From contig NZ_SWJE01000012.1 in the NCBI RefSeq assembly GCF_005144415.1, positions 124,001-188,000 on the forward strand: a DNA stretch of 64,000 nucleotides, given 5' to 3'. Each line of letters opens with the position of its first letter. Position 1 is the first letter of the stretch. Positions 25,843 to 34,159 of the stretch are shown one piece after another. The stretch comes from Trinickia terrae. Its GTDB lineage: Bacteria > Pseudomonadota > Gammaproteobacteria > Burkholderiales > Burkholderiaceae. Both the position numbers and the translations under genes were made by a program. The notes beneath the pieces are model-generated. The model searched no databases. It was given only the letters and a program-made list of their open reading frames with translations, and was not told the DNA's origin.

Positions 25843-26103
25843 TCAAGAAGCCCACTCCGTTACCGACGGCAACTTGCCCCGCTTCCATTCCCGCATAACT
25901 TTTACCGCAGCACGGTTAAATATGTGCCCGCCTTCATCTCCGGGCATTTGCTCGATGAGCTTTACCTCGCCATTTGACTTGCAAATTTTAAACACCCCAA
26001 CCCTCCCACCATCGCTTTTGAATCGATAGTTAGCAACTTCACCTTCTTCATCGATCATCTCAATGACAATGTGGAACGCCACTCTTACTCCGACATCCAA
26101 CAC
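25843..26103 (-). CDS. Small hypothetical protein, possible second immunity protein
   Basis: An 86-residue acidic-to-neutral product (MLDVGVRVAFHIVIEMIDEE) with a beta-rich pattern: YRFKSDGGRVGVFKICKSNG and EVKLIEQMPGDEGGHIFNRA. I recognise no family. Base composition is clearly more AT-rich than the flanking operons. It is the last gene of the toxin cassette on the same strand, 30 bp after the putative immunity gene. Size, position and composition fit an accessory immunity protein, but this is inference. Confidence 0.6.
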   Translation of the reverse strand: MLDVGVRVAFHIVIEMIDEEGEVANYRFKSDGGRVGVFKICKSNGEVKLIEQMPGDEGGHIFNRAAVKVMREWKRGKLPSVTEWAS

Positions 26104-26133
26104 AGATAGCAGTTAACTCAGGGACACTAAATC

Positions 26134-26526
26134 TCACTTTAAAAAATCCACATCGATTCGATCGACATCTATCGAGATTGTCTTGCCATTCAAATACGCA
26201 AACTCTGTCTCCAGCGCCTCATCACGAAAATTGAATCCACACGCACACAATTGACCGTCAAGTAGCTGACCGACGATCCTATAAGCAAATCCCTCCCCTC
26301 TTCTCTGAAGGCTTGATGGCCTATCACACTCAGACACCGAGATCTTGTAATCGTCGAGAATTAGAAAAGTGAAAGCAGCCAAACAGTCACTCCCCTCCCG
26401 CAAATTAGCGGGAGGATTGCTAGCAAAGCATACGAGCGCATTACCCTCCACCTCAATAACAAATTCCTCCTCTACGCTGCTGCCTATTTTTTTGATTCGA
26501 ACTGTTTGGTAGTCGTCCGTCTTCAT
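26134..26526 (-). CDS. Putative immunity protein for the upstream toxin
   Basis: A 130-residue acidic, beta-rich protein (VRIKKIGSSVEEEFVIEVEG; LNGKTISIDVDRIDVDFLK). No family recognised. Its ATG directly follows the toxin's TAA (TAAATG on the minus strand), so translation is coupled to the toxin, the usual arrangement for cognate immunity genes. It is AT-richer than the toxin's N-terminal part. The role is inferred from position, size and charge. Confidence 0.65.
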   Translation of the reverse strand: MKTDDYQTVRIKKIGSSVEEEFVIEVEGNALVCFASNPPANLREGSDCLAAFTFLILDDYKISVSECDRPSSLQRRGEGFAYRIVGQLLDGQLCACGFNFRDEALETEFAYLNGKTISIDVDRIDVDFLK

Positions 26527-27813
26527 TTATTTCACTCCCGGTTCTGGGTATGGGTATCTCCATCCGCTCTGAGGCGACGGGCCAACAGTGTCGGATCGGA
26601 ATGCTCTTAGTTTGCCCTGCATGTCATCACCGAGCAGGCTAAACATTTCCGCACGAGGTTTAACGTGGATTGTAGTGATGGCACCTTCTTTGTTAGTACC
26701 GACAAAGCCAAACAGGGCCTCACCCGTTCTTCCCGTATTCCGCAAAAATGAGACATAGCCGGTCCGCATTTCGTTCGTCTTCTCATATAAATAGCTGACC
26801 TCATGTCCGTTCTTAACAATATCTCGCCCAACCTGCAGATACTCTTGCGCGCTTTGTGCACGGAACTCAGCTCCGTGCTTCAAAAAGTGTTCAACCAGAA
26901 GCTTGTCGCTTGCGAAATTAGCGCCACTGAATGAACCAATGACTTTTCGCAACGCCGACGCCAGCGGTTGCGTTAGCTCACCTGTCCCCATCAGGGCGAG
27001 GCCAGCTTCGGTAAGTGCCTCAAGCCCCTTGGTTCCCGCGACCACGTGGTTCCCGGCCGCCCAGTTCGCAAGAGCCTCATCCGCGCTCTGGCCACCAATC
27101 ATCTGGTAACCAAACTGCTTCACACTCTGCACCGCATCACCTGCCAGCTTACCCGCATAGGCAGCACTCGGACTTGGATCCAGCACGCCAGCATAGTCAC
27201 CTGTCGCGCCACGCCTGAACGCGTCGAGTGGCGTCTCGCCTGCCCCGGGCCCCGCCACCAGCACCCCCGGCAACGGCGCATCGAACTGCGCGAGAAACGG
27301 TTCACCCGATAGCGGCGTGCTCGTCCTTGCCACCTCTCGGCTGCGTCGCCGGGTCACTTCGTTCAAGTGCCGTTCCAACGCACTGCCATTTTCCAGGCTT
27401 CGCCATCTCGGACGGAGCTGCCAGCGTCCGCCTTCCGGCACCCCGGGATACTCCATCCACTCGACCAGTTGGCGTTCCCACCACCCCAGCACTACCCAGT
27501 GCCCTCGGTCGATCTGATGCCTGAGCGCTTCCAGCCGATTGACCCGTATTGCGTGTTCGTACGCCGGCGCACGACGCCAGCTTGAGTCGAACGTGTCGTC
27601 CAGGAACTCGGCAAGCTGGTAGCCGCTGACGTGCCCCGAGTCGAACTCGATGTTCCTGTGCATCAGCGCAGCACACGCCTTGCTCTCTATCGCGTTCCAC
27701 GCGGACTGCGGATCCGAGACCCAGGACGCATCTTCCGGTTCCAGGTCGCGCAAGCGGATCAATTCAGGCTGCGAGTTGAAAGTGCGGGTGCGTAGCCTCT
27801 TCGCGGCGCTCAT
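26527..27813 (-). CDS. Polymorphic toxin with a BECR-like C-terminal domain
   Basis: A 428-residue protein. The start at 27813 (MSAAKRLRTRTF) overlaps the stop of the leader gene by ATGA and is preferred over the ATG-like start at 27831. Residues 1-175 are Trp/Arg-rich and unassigned. Residues about 190-290 are an Ala/Gly-rich helical linker (GYQMIGGQSADEALANWAAG) like pre-toxin regions. Residues 302-428 look like the toxin: LLVEHFLKHGAEFRAQSAQE then YLQVGRDI, a YEKTNEMRTG turn and a strand TTIHVKP, as in BECR-fold RNase tips of contact-dependent toxins. No signal, PAAR or VgrG domain is present, so it may be a T6SS cargo effector. The family call is tentative. Confidence 0.65.
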   Translation of the reverse strand: MSAAKRLRTRTFNSQPELIRLRDLEPEDASWVSDPQSAWNAIESKACAALMHRNIEFDSGHVSGYQLAEFLDDTFDSSWRRAPAYEHAIRVNRLEALRHQIDRGHWVVLGWWERQLVEWMEYPGVPEGGRWQLRPRWRSLENGSALERHLNEVTRRRSREVARTSTPLSGEPFLAQFDAPLPGVLVAGPGAGETPLDAFRRGATGDYAGVLDPSPSAAYAGKLAGDAVQSVKQFGYQMIGGQSADEALANWAAGNHVVAGTKGLEALTEAGLALMGTGELTQPLASALRKVIGSFSGANFASDKLLVEHFLKHGAEFRAQSAQEYLQVGRDIVKNGHEVSYLYEKTNEMRTGYVSFLRNTGRTGEALFGFVGTNKEGAITTIHVKPRAEMFSLLGDDMQGKLRAFRSDTVGPSPQSGWRYPYPEPGVK

Positions 27814-27929
27814 CGGGCACGCCCCGAGCACGCCGCACGCTTAGCCTCCCGTTGAACGCGCCGCAGCGCCGCGAGTTGGATCGTGAACCGATCTATCCAA
27901 CGCAGTCGCGCGTGATTCGACTTATCCAT
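27810..27929 (-). CDS. 39-residue basic leader protein coupled to the toxin
   Basis: An ATG at 27929 follows AAGGAG with 7 bases between. It opens a 39-codon frame beginning MDKSNHARLRWIDRFTIQL, rich in Arg and Ala, and its TGA overlaps the toxin ATG (ATGA). The strong ribosome site and the 4-base overlap argue that it is translated and sets the level of toxin translation. It could also be a small chaperone or adaptor. I recognise no homologue. Confidence 0.6.
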   Translation of the reverse strand: MDKSNHARLRWIDRFTIQLAALRRVQREAKRAACSGRAR

Positions 27930-28061
27930 CGCTCATCTCCTTCAGCTTTTATTTTTGGAGAGCGAAACATAGTCGACCTACAACACCGGCTGCTATAGGA
28001 ATAGTCCGAAACGAATGCCCTATGCTTCTTGGCTTGAAATTACCGACGCCATAAGGCCCCC

Positions 28062-28913
28062 TCACCCCAACTCGAACGACGTCACCCCGAACACCCGTTC
28101 GATCGCAATCGCAGGCGTCTCCTTGGTGTACATCCGCGCGGTTTCGAACACGCTCGTCATGCCGTGCCGCTCAGCCAACGCAACCGCGGCAGGGTTGGTC
28201 TCCGGCACATCGAGCACGACGACCTCGCCCGGCATGCTCGCCGCCAGCGCGCGAAAGAGCCCGGTCGCCACGCATTCGTCGTCGGCAAACAGCGGGCCGA
28301 TCTTGCAGCCGGCCTGGCAGCGCCGCACGACACCGTATCCGGCCACGCGCCCCTCATCGACCGTCGCCAGCGCGACCGCATCCGGCTGCGCGATCCACGC
28401 TCTGACGAAACGCTCGCGCGCAGCGGGAAAGCACTGCCGGTCGTAAGCGAGCAGTTGCTCGAACGGCACACCTTCCGCCTCGGTCACCTGCGCACATCCG
28501 ATGCCCTGCACCCGCCCCTGATATCGGATGTTGCGATAAGCCAGCTGAAAACCGGACTTCCGGTAATTCGCCTGCTGGGCGAGGACGCCATCGAGACCGA
28601 CGTTGCGGTCCCCCAGGTAGCGCATGCCGTGCTGCCAGACTCGCATGCCGAAGCCTTTGCCGCGAAACCCGGGCTTGACGATATAGAGGCCGATGAAGCC
28701 AAAGCACTCGTCATAAGCGACCGCCGCGAGACAAGCCACCGGCTCGCCCCGCCAAACGCCCACGAAAAAGCCATCCGGATCGGCCTCCCAGAAACAAGCG
28801 GCATCGTGCCAGCCGGGATTCCATCCCTCCTGCGCGGCCCACTCGACAGCCAGCCCGACCTCGTCGGCCGACATCCTGCGCACGACCCAACCATCGCCGG
28901 TATCCATGTCCAT
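28062..28913 (-). CDS. GNAT acetyltransferase, two-domain (YitI/Eis-like layout)
   Basis: A 283-residue protein from the ATG at 28913 (MDMDTGDGWVVRRM). The N-terminal GNAT half has the acetyl-CoA loop IVKPGFRGKGFGMRVWQHG (QxxGxG-type RGKGFG). The C-terminal half is the second degenerate domain with CQAGCKIGPLFADD and VVLDVPETNPAAVALAERHG. This matches the family with a GNAT domain plus an added C-terminal GNAT-like domain. Substrate unknown. The ORF continues upstream but only as the shadow of the YbhB-like gene, whose stop is 10 bp away. Confidence 0.88.
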   Translation of the reverse strand: MDMDTGDGWVVRRMSADEVGLAVEWAAQEGWNPGWHDAACFWEADPDGFFVGVWRGEPVACLAAVAYDECFGFIGLYIVKPGFRGKGFGMRVWQHGMRYLGDRNVGLDGVLAQQANYRKSGFQLAYRNIRYQGRVQGIGCAQVTEAEGVPFEQLLAYDRQCFPAARERFVRAWIAQPDAVALATVDEGRVAGYGVVRRCQAGCKIGPLFADDECVATGLFRALAASMPGEVVVLDVPETNPAAVALAERHGMTSVFETARMYTKETPAIAIERVFGVTSFELG

Positions 28914-28923
28914 GCTTCGCGCC

Positions 28924-29481
28924 TCAATGCTTCTGATACGTGCCGACCAGCTCGGCATGCGCGACGATGTGCCCCTGCATCGCCTTTTCAAGCGCCGCCT
29001 TGCTGGGCTTGCCGAGGTCGGGCAGCACCGTGTCGAGCGCGTAGAGCTTGAAAAAGTAGCGATGACGGCCGACGGGCGGACACGGGCCGTTGTACTGGGC
29101 GCGCTGAAAATCACTGACGCCATGCTGCGCGCCTTGCGGCGGCGCCCCGCCGCCCGCGCCTTCGGGCAACCCGCTCGCGCCCGGCGGAATGTCATAGAGC
29201 ACCCAATGCACCCAGACCACCTTGGGCGCGGCCGGGTCCGGCGCGTCGGGATCGTCGACGATCAGCGCAAGGCTCTTCGCGTTGGCCGGCACGCCGGACC
29301 ACGCGAGCGGCGGCGACACGTCGGCGCCCTGGCAGGTGTGGCGCGCGGGAATCCCGGCGCCGTTCTGGAAGGCGGGGGAAGTCAAGGTCAAGGACATCGC
29401 GGACTCCTCGCCGGAAGCCTCGGGCGCCGATGCGGCAAGAGCGATCAGCGCGGGCAGCAGGACGGCAATGTGGCGGCGCAT
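28924..29481 (-). CDS. YbhB/YbcL-family (PEBP, Raf kinase inhibitor-like) exported protein
   Basis: A 185-residue protein with a signal peptide from the ATG at 29481 (RRHIAVLLPALIALAASAPE). PEBP landmarks are DVSPPLAWSGVPANAKSLAL, the ligand-pocket tract VDDPDAPDP with VWVHWVLYDIP, and YNGPCPPVGRHRYFFKLYAL. PEBP-fold proteins bind anionic ligands; the bacterial role is unclear. An alternative start at 29397 would give a cytoplasmic form. It is upstream of the GNAT gene with a 10-bp gap. Confidence 0.9.
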   Translation of the reverse strand: MRRHIAVLLPALIALAASAPEASGEESAMSLTLTSPAFQNGAGIPARHTCQGADVSPPLAWSGVPANAKSLALIVDDPDAPDPAAPKVVWVHWVLYDIPPGASGLPEGAGGGAPPQGAQHGVSDFQRAQYNGPCPPVGRHRYFFKLYALDTVLPDLGKPSKAALEKAMQGHIVAHAELVGTYQKH

Positions 29482-29603
29482 GGTTTCGACAATGAGGAAA
29501 ACGGGTCCGCACCGTCGGGAGCGTCGGGCGGACATGCCCCCAAATTAGTCCACGTCCGCGGCAATTTCAATAAATGAGGCAAAGACACGAGGCGCGCCGG
29601 GAA

Positions 29604-31010
29604 TCAGCGCCCCGCCCCCTGCGGCGCGCGGCGAACGGCCCGCACCGGAGCCGGCTCGTTGTCGATGCGGCGGAACACCAGCGCCGAGAGCAGCGTGATG
29701 ACGCCGACGCACACGAAGCTGAGCCGGAAGCCCATCGCGGACGAGCTCCATTGCGCCGAGAACACCTTCACGAGCCCGCCGCCGATCGATACGCCCAACC
29801 CCATCGCCAGCATCTGCACCATCGAAAACAGGCTGTTGCCGCTGCCCGCATCGGCGTGCGACAAGCCTTTCAGCGTGACGCTGTTCATCGCCGCGAACTG
29901 CATCGAGTTGGCCGCGCCGAACACGGCGAGCACGGCGATCTCGACGGCAAGCGGTGTGCCCTTCGAGATCAGCGCGAACGCCACGATCGCCCCACCGACG
30001 ACGAGCGTGTTGACGAGCAGGAACGTGTCGTAGCCGTAGCGCTTGATGAGCGGCGCGATCCAGCGCTTGGCGACGGTGCCCGCGAGCGCGGCGGGCAGCA
30101 TCATCAGGCCCGAGTGCAACGGCGTGAAGCCGAGCTGCAATTGCATCAGGAGCGGCAGCAGGAACGGCACCGCGCTCGAGCCGATCCGGCAGACGAGATT
30201 GCCGATCAGGCCAACGCTGAAGTTCGGTTCGCGAAAGAGCGCGAGCCGGAACAGCGGATTGTTGCGGCGCTGCGCATAGGGGATGTACGCAAGCGCCGCG
30301 GCGAGACCCAGCGCGAAGAGGCCTGCGGACCACGCTGCGCGATGCTCGTGCACGGGCGCATCGGTGGCGAGCGAGAACGCGATCATCGCGAGCGAGAGCA
30401 GCGCGCAGCCGAAGATGTCGAACGGCGGCGCCTCGCTGCCCGACGTATCGCGCGGCAGATAGCGATGCACGGCCCACAGCCCGAACGCGCCGATCGGCAC
30501 GTTGATGAGGAAGATCCAGTGCCACGAGATCGATTCGGCGAACCAGCCACCGAGCGTCGGGCCGACGATCGGCCCCACCTGCCCCGCGATCGACACGAAC
30601 GCGAGCGCCGACACGTATTGCTCGCTCGACACGCTGCGCAGCACCGCGAGCCGCCCGATCGGCAGCAGCATCGAGCCGCCGACGCCCTGCAGCACGCGTG
30701 CGATCACCAGTTGGTTCAGCGTATGCGCGCTCGAGCAGCAGACCGAGCCGAGCACGAAGATCAGGATCGCGGCGAAGTAGACGCGGCGGGTGCCGAAGCG
30801 GTCGGCGAGCCAGCCCGAGGCGGGCGTGAGGAGCGCCATCGTGAGGGTGTAGCCGACGACGATCGGCTGCATCGCCAGCGGAGATTCGGCGAGGCTCTGC
30901 GCGATGGAGGGAAGCGCGGTGTTGACGATCGTCGTATCGAGGGCCTGCATGAAAAAGCCCGTGGCGACGATCCAGAGTAGCGCGGTTTGTGAGGATTCCT
31001 TGTTCATCAT
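29604..31010 (-). CDS. mdtD: MdtD-like MFS exporter (DHA2 family)
   Basis: A 468-residue carrier. TM1 is WIVATGFFMQALDTTIVNTA with the motif D1 Asp. Loop 2-3 has SGWLADRFGTRRVYF, and TM5 has VGPIVGPTLGGWFAESISWH. Length and residue pattern match the MdtD group, which accompanies the MdtABC pump in enterics, but no RND genes are near here. It is divergent from a LysR regulator with 101 bp between, and two inverted repeats lie in that gap. Confidence 0.85.
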   Translation of the reverse strand: MMNKESSQTALLWIVATGFFMQALDTTIVNTALPSIAQSLAESPLAMQPIVVGYTLTMALLTPASGWLADRFGTRRVYFAAILIFVLGSVCCSSAHTLNQLVIARVLQGVGGSMLLPIGRLAVLRSVSSEQYVSALAFVSIAGQVGPIVGPTLGGWFAESISWHWIFLINVPIGAFGLWAVHRYLPRDTSGSEAPPFDIFGCALLSLAMIAFSLATDAPVHEHRAAWSAGLFALGLAAALAYIPYAQRRNNPLFRLALFREPNFSVGLIGNLVCRIGSSAVPFLLPLLMQLQLGFTPLHSGLMMLPAALAGTVAKRWIAPLIKRYGYDTFLLVNTLVVGGAIVAFALISKGTPLAVEIAVLAVFGAANSMQFAAMNSVTLKGLSHADAGSGNSLFSMVQMLAMGLGVSIGGGLVKVFSAQWSSSAMGFRLSFVCVGVITLLSALVFRRIDNEPAPVRAVRRAPQGAGR

Positions 31011-31038
31011 GGAGGTTTCTTTCAGCTACCGTCATGAT

Positions 31039-31056
31039 ATTGACATCGCCGTCAAT
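31039..31056. promoter_or_regulatory. Inverted repeat upstream of the MdtD-like gene
   Basis: ATTGACATCGCCGTCAAT is a 6-6-6 perfect inverted repeat, 28 bp upstream of the exporter ATG. Its half-site ATTGAC also forms the MarR-promoter repeat at 4165-4184, there with an 8-base spacer. It may include the -35 of the exporter promoter. Confidence 0.4.
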
Positions 31057-31085
31057 CGGGAACCCCGCTAACGGCGTTGACTGTC

Positions 31086-31100
31086 ATCGGATTTGCCGAT
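31086..31100. promoter_or_regulatory. LysR box (T-N11-A) before the LysR gene
   Basis: ATCGGATTTGCCGAT is a 5-5-5 inverted repeat containing T-N11-A (31087 to 31099), the LysR consensus. It ends 11 bp before the regulator's ATG and about 75 bp from the exporter start, fitting autoregulation and control of the divergent gene. Confidence 0.55.
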
Positions 31101-31111
31101 AACAATGGCGC

Positions 31112-31972
31112 ATGCTCAATCCCACCTGGCTCAAGACCTTCGCGACCGTGGCGGCCTGTCACAGCTTCACCGAGGCCGGACGGCAGCTCGACCTCACGCA
31201 GTCGAGCGTCAGCGAACACATCCGCCGCCTCGAAGAAAGCGTGGGGCGGCGGCTCCTCGTGCGCGACACCCATTCGCTCGCCATGACGCCCGACGGCGAG
31301 GCGATGCTTGCGCACGCAACCGTCATCCTGCAGGCGATCTCGCGCGCCGAGTCGCAGTTTCGGGGGCCGCGCCTCAAAGGCCGGGTGCGCCTCGGCTCGT
31401 CGGACGACGTCGCGCTCGGGCCGCTGCCCACGGTGCTGGCCGCGTTTCGCAACGCGCATCCCGACGTCGAGCTCGAGATCACCATCGCCATGACAGGCAA
31501 GCTCTACGAGCTGCTCGATGCAGGGTCGATCGACCTGATGGTCGGCAAGCGCCGCGTGGGCGGGCGGCGCGGCGTGCCGCTCTTCACCTCGCGGCTGGAA
31601 TGGCTCGCGAAAGCGGGCACGCTCGTCGATCTCACCCAGCCGCTGCCGCTCATTCTCGTCGCCGAGCCGAGCGTCACGCGCCCCGTGGTGCTCGACGCGC
31701 TCGCCGAAAAAGGCGTGCGCTGGCAACTGGTGTGCACGAGCAGCAGCCACGCCGGATGCGTCGCCGCGGCGCGCGGCGGGCTCGGCATCACGGTGCGCTC
31801 GGAATACCTCGCCGCGCGCGGCCTCGCGCCGCCCGTCAACAGCGCGAGCCTGCCGACGCTGCCCGACGTCGAATTCATCTCGCTCGCGGCCAGGCGCTTG
31901 AGCCGCCCGGCCGGCACGCTGCTGCAACTGCTGCAGGACAGCGATCTGCGCGGGGCCTGGATCGGCGAGTGA
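31112..31972 (+). CDS. LysR-family transcriptional regulator
   Basis: A 286-residue protein. The N-terminal HTH is typical: FATVAACHSFTEAGRQLDLT followed by QSSVSEHIRRLEESVGRRL (residues about 9-47). The effector-binding domain starts near residue 90 (GRVRLGSSDDVALGPLPTVL) and ends with SRPAGTLLQLL. Its inducer is unknown. It is divergent from the MdtD-like exporter and is probably its activator. Confidence 0.95.
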   Translation: MLNPTWLKTFATVAACHSFTEAGRQLDLTQSSVSEHIRRLEESVGRRLLVRDTHSLAMTPDGEAMLAHATVILQAISRAESQFRGPRLKGRVRLGSSDDVALGPLPTVLAAFRNAHPDVELEITIAMTGKLYELLDAGSIDLMVGKRRVGGRRGVPLFTSRLEWLAKAGTLVDLTQPLPLILVAEPSVTRPVVLDALAEKGVRWQLVCTSSSHAGCVAAARGGLGITVRSEYLAARGLAPPVNSASLPTLPDVEFISLAARRLSRPAGTLLQLLQDSDLRGAWIGE

Positions 31973-32098
31973 AATGCGGGCTCGATGCGGTGCGCGGGCC
32001 CCGTCCGGCAAGCCCGGCGACGCCGTATTAAAGTAACGGGACCCGCCGGCCCGCCGCTTGCCCGGCTTGTTCGAAACGCCGGTCCGCCGGAGACCCAG

Positions 32099-34117
32099 AT
32101 GGAGCATGCGTACGCCGACCTCCTGCACCTGCTTGCGGACCATGCGGGCTGGGCGCTGGCCGTCGTGTTCCTCGCTGCGTTCTTCGAGGCCGTCGCCGTC
32201 ATCGGCACGTTCGTTCCCGGCAGCTCGATCCTGTTCGTTTCCGGGGCGCTTGTCGGCACCGGCGCCTTGAACCTTGGGTGGCTGTTCGTCAGCGCGATCG
32301 CGGGCGCGGTCTGCGGCGACGGCCTCAGCTACTGGCTCGGCCACCGCTATCGCGACACCATCGCGTCCCGCTGGCCCTTCAGCACGCATCCGAACATCCT
32401 CGAAACAGGGCGCCAATACTTCGCGAAGCACGGCGCCCTGAGCGTCGTGACCGCGCGCTTTTTCGCGCCGCTGCGGGCCATCGTGCCGGTCGTCGCGGGC
32501 ATGCTGGGCATGGCGCCCGCGCGCTTCTACGCGATGAATGCGCTTTCGGCGCTCCTGTGGGCGCTCGCCCATATCCTGCCGGGCGTCGTGTTCGGCGCAT
32601 CGCTCGAGCTCGCGGGCGCGGTCTCGTTCCGCCTCGTCACCGTCATCGCGATCCTCGCCGTCGCGTTGTGGATCAGCGTGCGCGGCGTACGTCTCGTGCT
32701 CGATCACGCGCGCAACTGGGCAACCTCGTCGCGTCTTGCGCTGATGCGCTGGGCGGGCAAGCGCAAGGACACAGCCGGCCGCATCGTGACGCAGATGCTC
32801 GACCCGGCCCGGCCGGTGATGGGCACGCTCATCGCGCTCACGGTGCTCGTGCTCGCCGCGGCAGCCGTTTTCTTCGGCGTGTTCGAGGACGTCATCAGCG
32901 GCGACCCGCTCGTGCAAATCGACCTCTCCTCGTACCGCTATCTGCAGTCGATCCGCTCGCCTTGGGCCGACACCGTGTTCGCCGTGCTGGCCACGCTCGG
33001 CGCCGTGCCGACGCTCATCGCCCTCGTCGCGACCGCCACGCTGCTGCTGGCCTACGAGCGCCGCTGGCGCAGCGTCGCCTATTGGCTGACCGCAGTGGTG
33101 TTCTCGCAGATGCTGATCCTCGCGATCCAGCTGAGCGTCCTGCCCGCCGCCCCGGCGCACGCGGGCGCCGGCATCTATTCGTTTCCGAGCAACCACGTCG
33201 CCGCCACGGTCACGATCTACGGATTTCTCGCCTTCCTGCTGACGCGCCGGGTCGGCCGCGTTCAGGGCATGGCGGTGACCGCGGCCGCGACCGCGATCAT
33301 CGTCGCCGTCGCGTTCGCCGGGCTCTATCTCGGGCGCTTCTCGATCTCGGACGCGCTCGGCGGCGCGGCCTTCGCGGCGATCTGGGTGGCGCTCGCCGCG
33401 CTGGTCAGCGTGTGGCGGCATCCCGCGCCGCCCCGGGCCCATCCGCACATGCCGGCGGTGTTCCTCGCCGTGATCGGCGCGTGCGTCGTGTGGCAGGCAG
33501 GCGGCAGCATCGCGGGCATCGCCGCCTCCGCCGAGCCGCCGGCGCCGCCCATCGTCGTGACCGAGGCGAAGTGGGCCGACTCGGCATGGAAGATCCTGCC
33601 GTGCTACCGGTCCGACCTGATCGGCGACCGCAGGGAACCCCTCACCGTGCAATGGGCCGCCGATCCGGCGCAGATCGAAGCGCAGCTGAAGAGCCGCGGC
33701 TGGGTCGAAGGCATGCGGCTGACGACGAAGAGCCTGCTGTCGCTCGTCTCGCCCGACGTCTCCGCGATGGACCTGCCCGCGCTGCCGAAGCTGAACAACG
33801 GCGAGCCGTCGGCGCTCGTCTTCACGCGCTCGCGCGCCACGCGCGAAGAACGCGACGTGCTGCGCTTCTGGCCAACCGATTACGCGCTCGCGCAGCGCGA
33901 CGGCGGGCCCCGGCCCATCTGGGTCGGCTCGCTCGTGCACGAGCGTCTGCTGCGGCCGTCGTGGCCGTTCAACATCGTGCGTACCGACAGGCAGCTGGAC
34001 CGCCTCGTCGCGGCCCCGGAGCCGGGCCAGACGGCGGGATGGCGCGCGCTCGAAGTGGCGCGGGGCATCGGGTGCGACGGCGTGCCCGTCGACCTGCTGT
34101 CGTCGGACGCAAGATAG
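32099..34117 (+). CDS. DedA - PAP2 - LssY-C membrane fusion protein
   Basis: A 672-residue protein from the ATG at 32099. Residues 1-200 are a DedA/SNARE-associated domain (FFEAVAVIGTFVPGSSILF; GDGLSYWLGHRYR; FFAPLRAIVPVVAGMLGM). Residues about 240-460 are a PAP2 phosphatase with SFPSNHVAATVTIYG and GLYLGRFSISDALGG, so the catalytic His residues are in the SNH and a third-motif variant. Residues about 480-672 are an LssY-C-like soluble domain (WADSAWKILPCYRSDLIGDR). It likely moves and dephosphorylates lipid carriers such as undecaprenyl pyrophosphate. The next gene is another DedA protein. Confidence 0.88.
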   Translation: MEHAYADLLHLLADHAGWALAVVFLAAFFEAVAVIGTFVPGSSILFVSGALVGTGALNLGWLFVSAIAGAVCGDGLSYWLGHRYRDTIASRWPFSTHPNILETGRQYFAKHGALSVVTARFFAPLRAIVPVVAGMLGMAPARFYAMNALSALLWALAHILPGVVFGASLELAGAVSFRLVTVIAILAVALWISVRGVRLVLDHARNWATSSRLALMRWAGKRKDTAGRIVTQMLDPARPVMGTLIALTVLVLAAAAVFFGVFEDVISGDPLVQIDLSSYRYLQSIRSPWADTVFAVLATLGAVPTLIALVATATLLLAYERRWRSVAYWLTAVVFSQMLILAIQLSVLPAAPAHAGAGIYSFPSNHVAATVTIYGFLAFLLTRRVGRVQGMAVTAAATAIIVAVAFAGLYLGRFSISDALGGAAFAAIWVALAALVSVWRHPAPPRAHPHMPAVFLAVIGACVVWQAGGSIAGIAASAEPPAPPIVVTEAKWADSAWKILPCYRSDLIGDRREPLTVQWAADPAQIEAQLKSRGWVEGMRLTTKSLLSLVSPDVSAMDLPALPKLNNGEPSALVFTRSRATREERDVLRFWPTDYALAQRDGGPRPIWVGSLVHERLLRPSWPFNIVRTDRQLDRLVAAPEPGQTAGWRALEVARGIGCDGVPVDLLSSDAR

Positions 34118-34159
34118 CGCGCCGCCCTGAGAACGCAGAGATCACCGGAATCGCAGCAA

